6,309 bases of DNA from Acidobacteriota bacterium (lineage in GTDB: Bacteria > Acidobacteriota > Terriglobia > Acidiferrales > UBA7541), in assembly GCA_003153585.1 (NCBI GenBank), contig PLZZ01000100.1:455-6763 (forward strand). The letters are read 5' to 3'. Made by a program: the position numbers and the translations under genes. The stretch's first letter is position 1; each line of letters begins with the position of its first letter. Under the pieces are notes generated by a model that had not been told where the DNA came from, did not search any database, and saw only the letters and a program-made list of their open reading frames with translations. Below, piece after piece: positions 5,878 to 6,309 of the stretch.

Positions 5878-6309
5878 CTAGTGAATCAAAAGCCCGCCCG
5901 CTGCAATTACCACTCCCGCCAGACCCAGAACAACCCCCGATATCCAGAAGATTTTTTTGCGGGTAAGAAGAGTGATCGAACAGATGACGAGAGCCGCCTC
6001 CAGCATTACCTCGCCCAGATCGAACCTGTCGGCGCGCCGCTGCTCGGTGCGGACTTCGTTCTCCGCCCCCTTGGCCTCGGATTGAATGTCCTTCTGCTCA
6101 TCTTTGTAACGCTCCACTTCCTTGGAGTATTTTTCTTTGATCTTCGCCACCTGTTCGGCGTTCTGCAGTGAAAAAACGGACAACTCGTCTAGGAACAGCT
6201 CATAGTTTCTGCGGCGAATATCCTTCGCCTGATAATAACTCCACTGATCCGTCGCCTTCGTCTGGTTAAGAATTTCTTCGGTGTGCGCTCGATGGCCCAT
6301 CAGCGAAAC
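5878..6309 (-). CDS. DUF4337-like membrane protein (partial, N-terminus outside window)
   Basis: The minus-strand frame stops at TAG 5880-5878 and is still open at the window edge: codons before the Met at 6300 read V-S-L. That Met is therefore probably internal and the true start lies beyond 6309. The visible part begins MGHRAHTEEILNQTKATDQW, then YYQAKDIRRRNYE, the pattern of DUF4337 proteins, which usually have a membrane helix just before this point. Numbering from Met6300, a charged helical, probably coiled-coil stretch (about 45-92) is followed by two hydrophobic helices (about 95-113 and 117-139) joined by the basic loop TRKK. The protein is thus likely an inner-membrane protein with a soluble helical loop. 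Family function is unknown. It converges with the PLP enzyme gene, with 34 bases between the stops. The family call is from recalled pattern and is good but not certain. Confidence 0.75.
   Translation of the reverse strand, partial: VSLMGHRAHTEEILNQTKATDQWSYYQAKDIRRRNYELFLDELSVFSLQNAEQVAKIKEKYSKEVERYKDEQKDIQSEAKGAENEVRTEQRRADRFDLGEVMLEAALVICSITLLTRKKIFWISGVVLGLAGVVIAAGGLLIH

Overview
The window looks like chromosomal DNA from a Gram-negative-type bacterium of moderately high GC. Acidobacteria (Koribacter/Terriglobia type) are my best guess, from three things: a tandem pair of exported TldD/PmbA-family proteins, a FecR-domain protein with a C-terminal anchor, and GC-rich 'GGGGCTTCAGCCCC' palindromes between genes. 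This is inferred from gene content and style; the window holds no rRNA or other taxonomic marker.

Layout, left to right. Positions 1-141 (+) are the last 46 codons of a gene cut by the window edge. It converges on a two-gene minus-strand unit. The upstream gene (1894-3624) encodes a TldD-like metallopeptidase with an intact HExxxH site and a C-terminal cysteine ligand. The downstream gene (170-1891), 2 bases away, encodes a paralogue in which both metal-binding elements are gone, as in TldE/PmbA. Both proteins begin with export signals, whereas the well-studied TldD/TldE pair is cytosolic. A 218-base gap with one candidate promoter separates this unit from a further minus-strand gene (3843-4538), which encodes a signal-peptide-bearing FecR-like domain with a C-terminal membrane helix. 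That gene has a good sigma70-type promoter and a strong Shine-Dalgarno sequence.

Positions 4539-4967 are a divergent intergenic region holding a cluster of GC-rich inverted repeats (about 4637-4849). To the right, a plus-strand fold-type IV PLP enzyme (aminotransferase class IV / aminodeoxychorismate lyase type, 4968-5843) begins at a TTG with a strong ribosome binding site. It converges on a minus-strand DUF4337-like membrane protein (5878 to beyond 6309), whose N-terminus lies outside the window.

How the genes may work together: the two TldD-family proteins most likely form an exported heterodimer with one catalytic and one non-catalytic subunit, acting in the periplasm or at the envelope on an unknown peptide or protein. 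The FecR-like protein is also exported and on the same strand, so a shared envelope role is possible but unproven. The PLP enzyme and the DUF4337 protein look like unrelated neighbours. The exported TldD/TldE-like pair is the most interesting item; no substrate peptide gene is visible.
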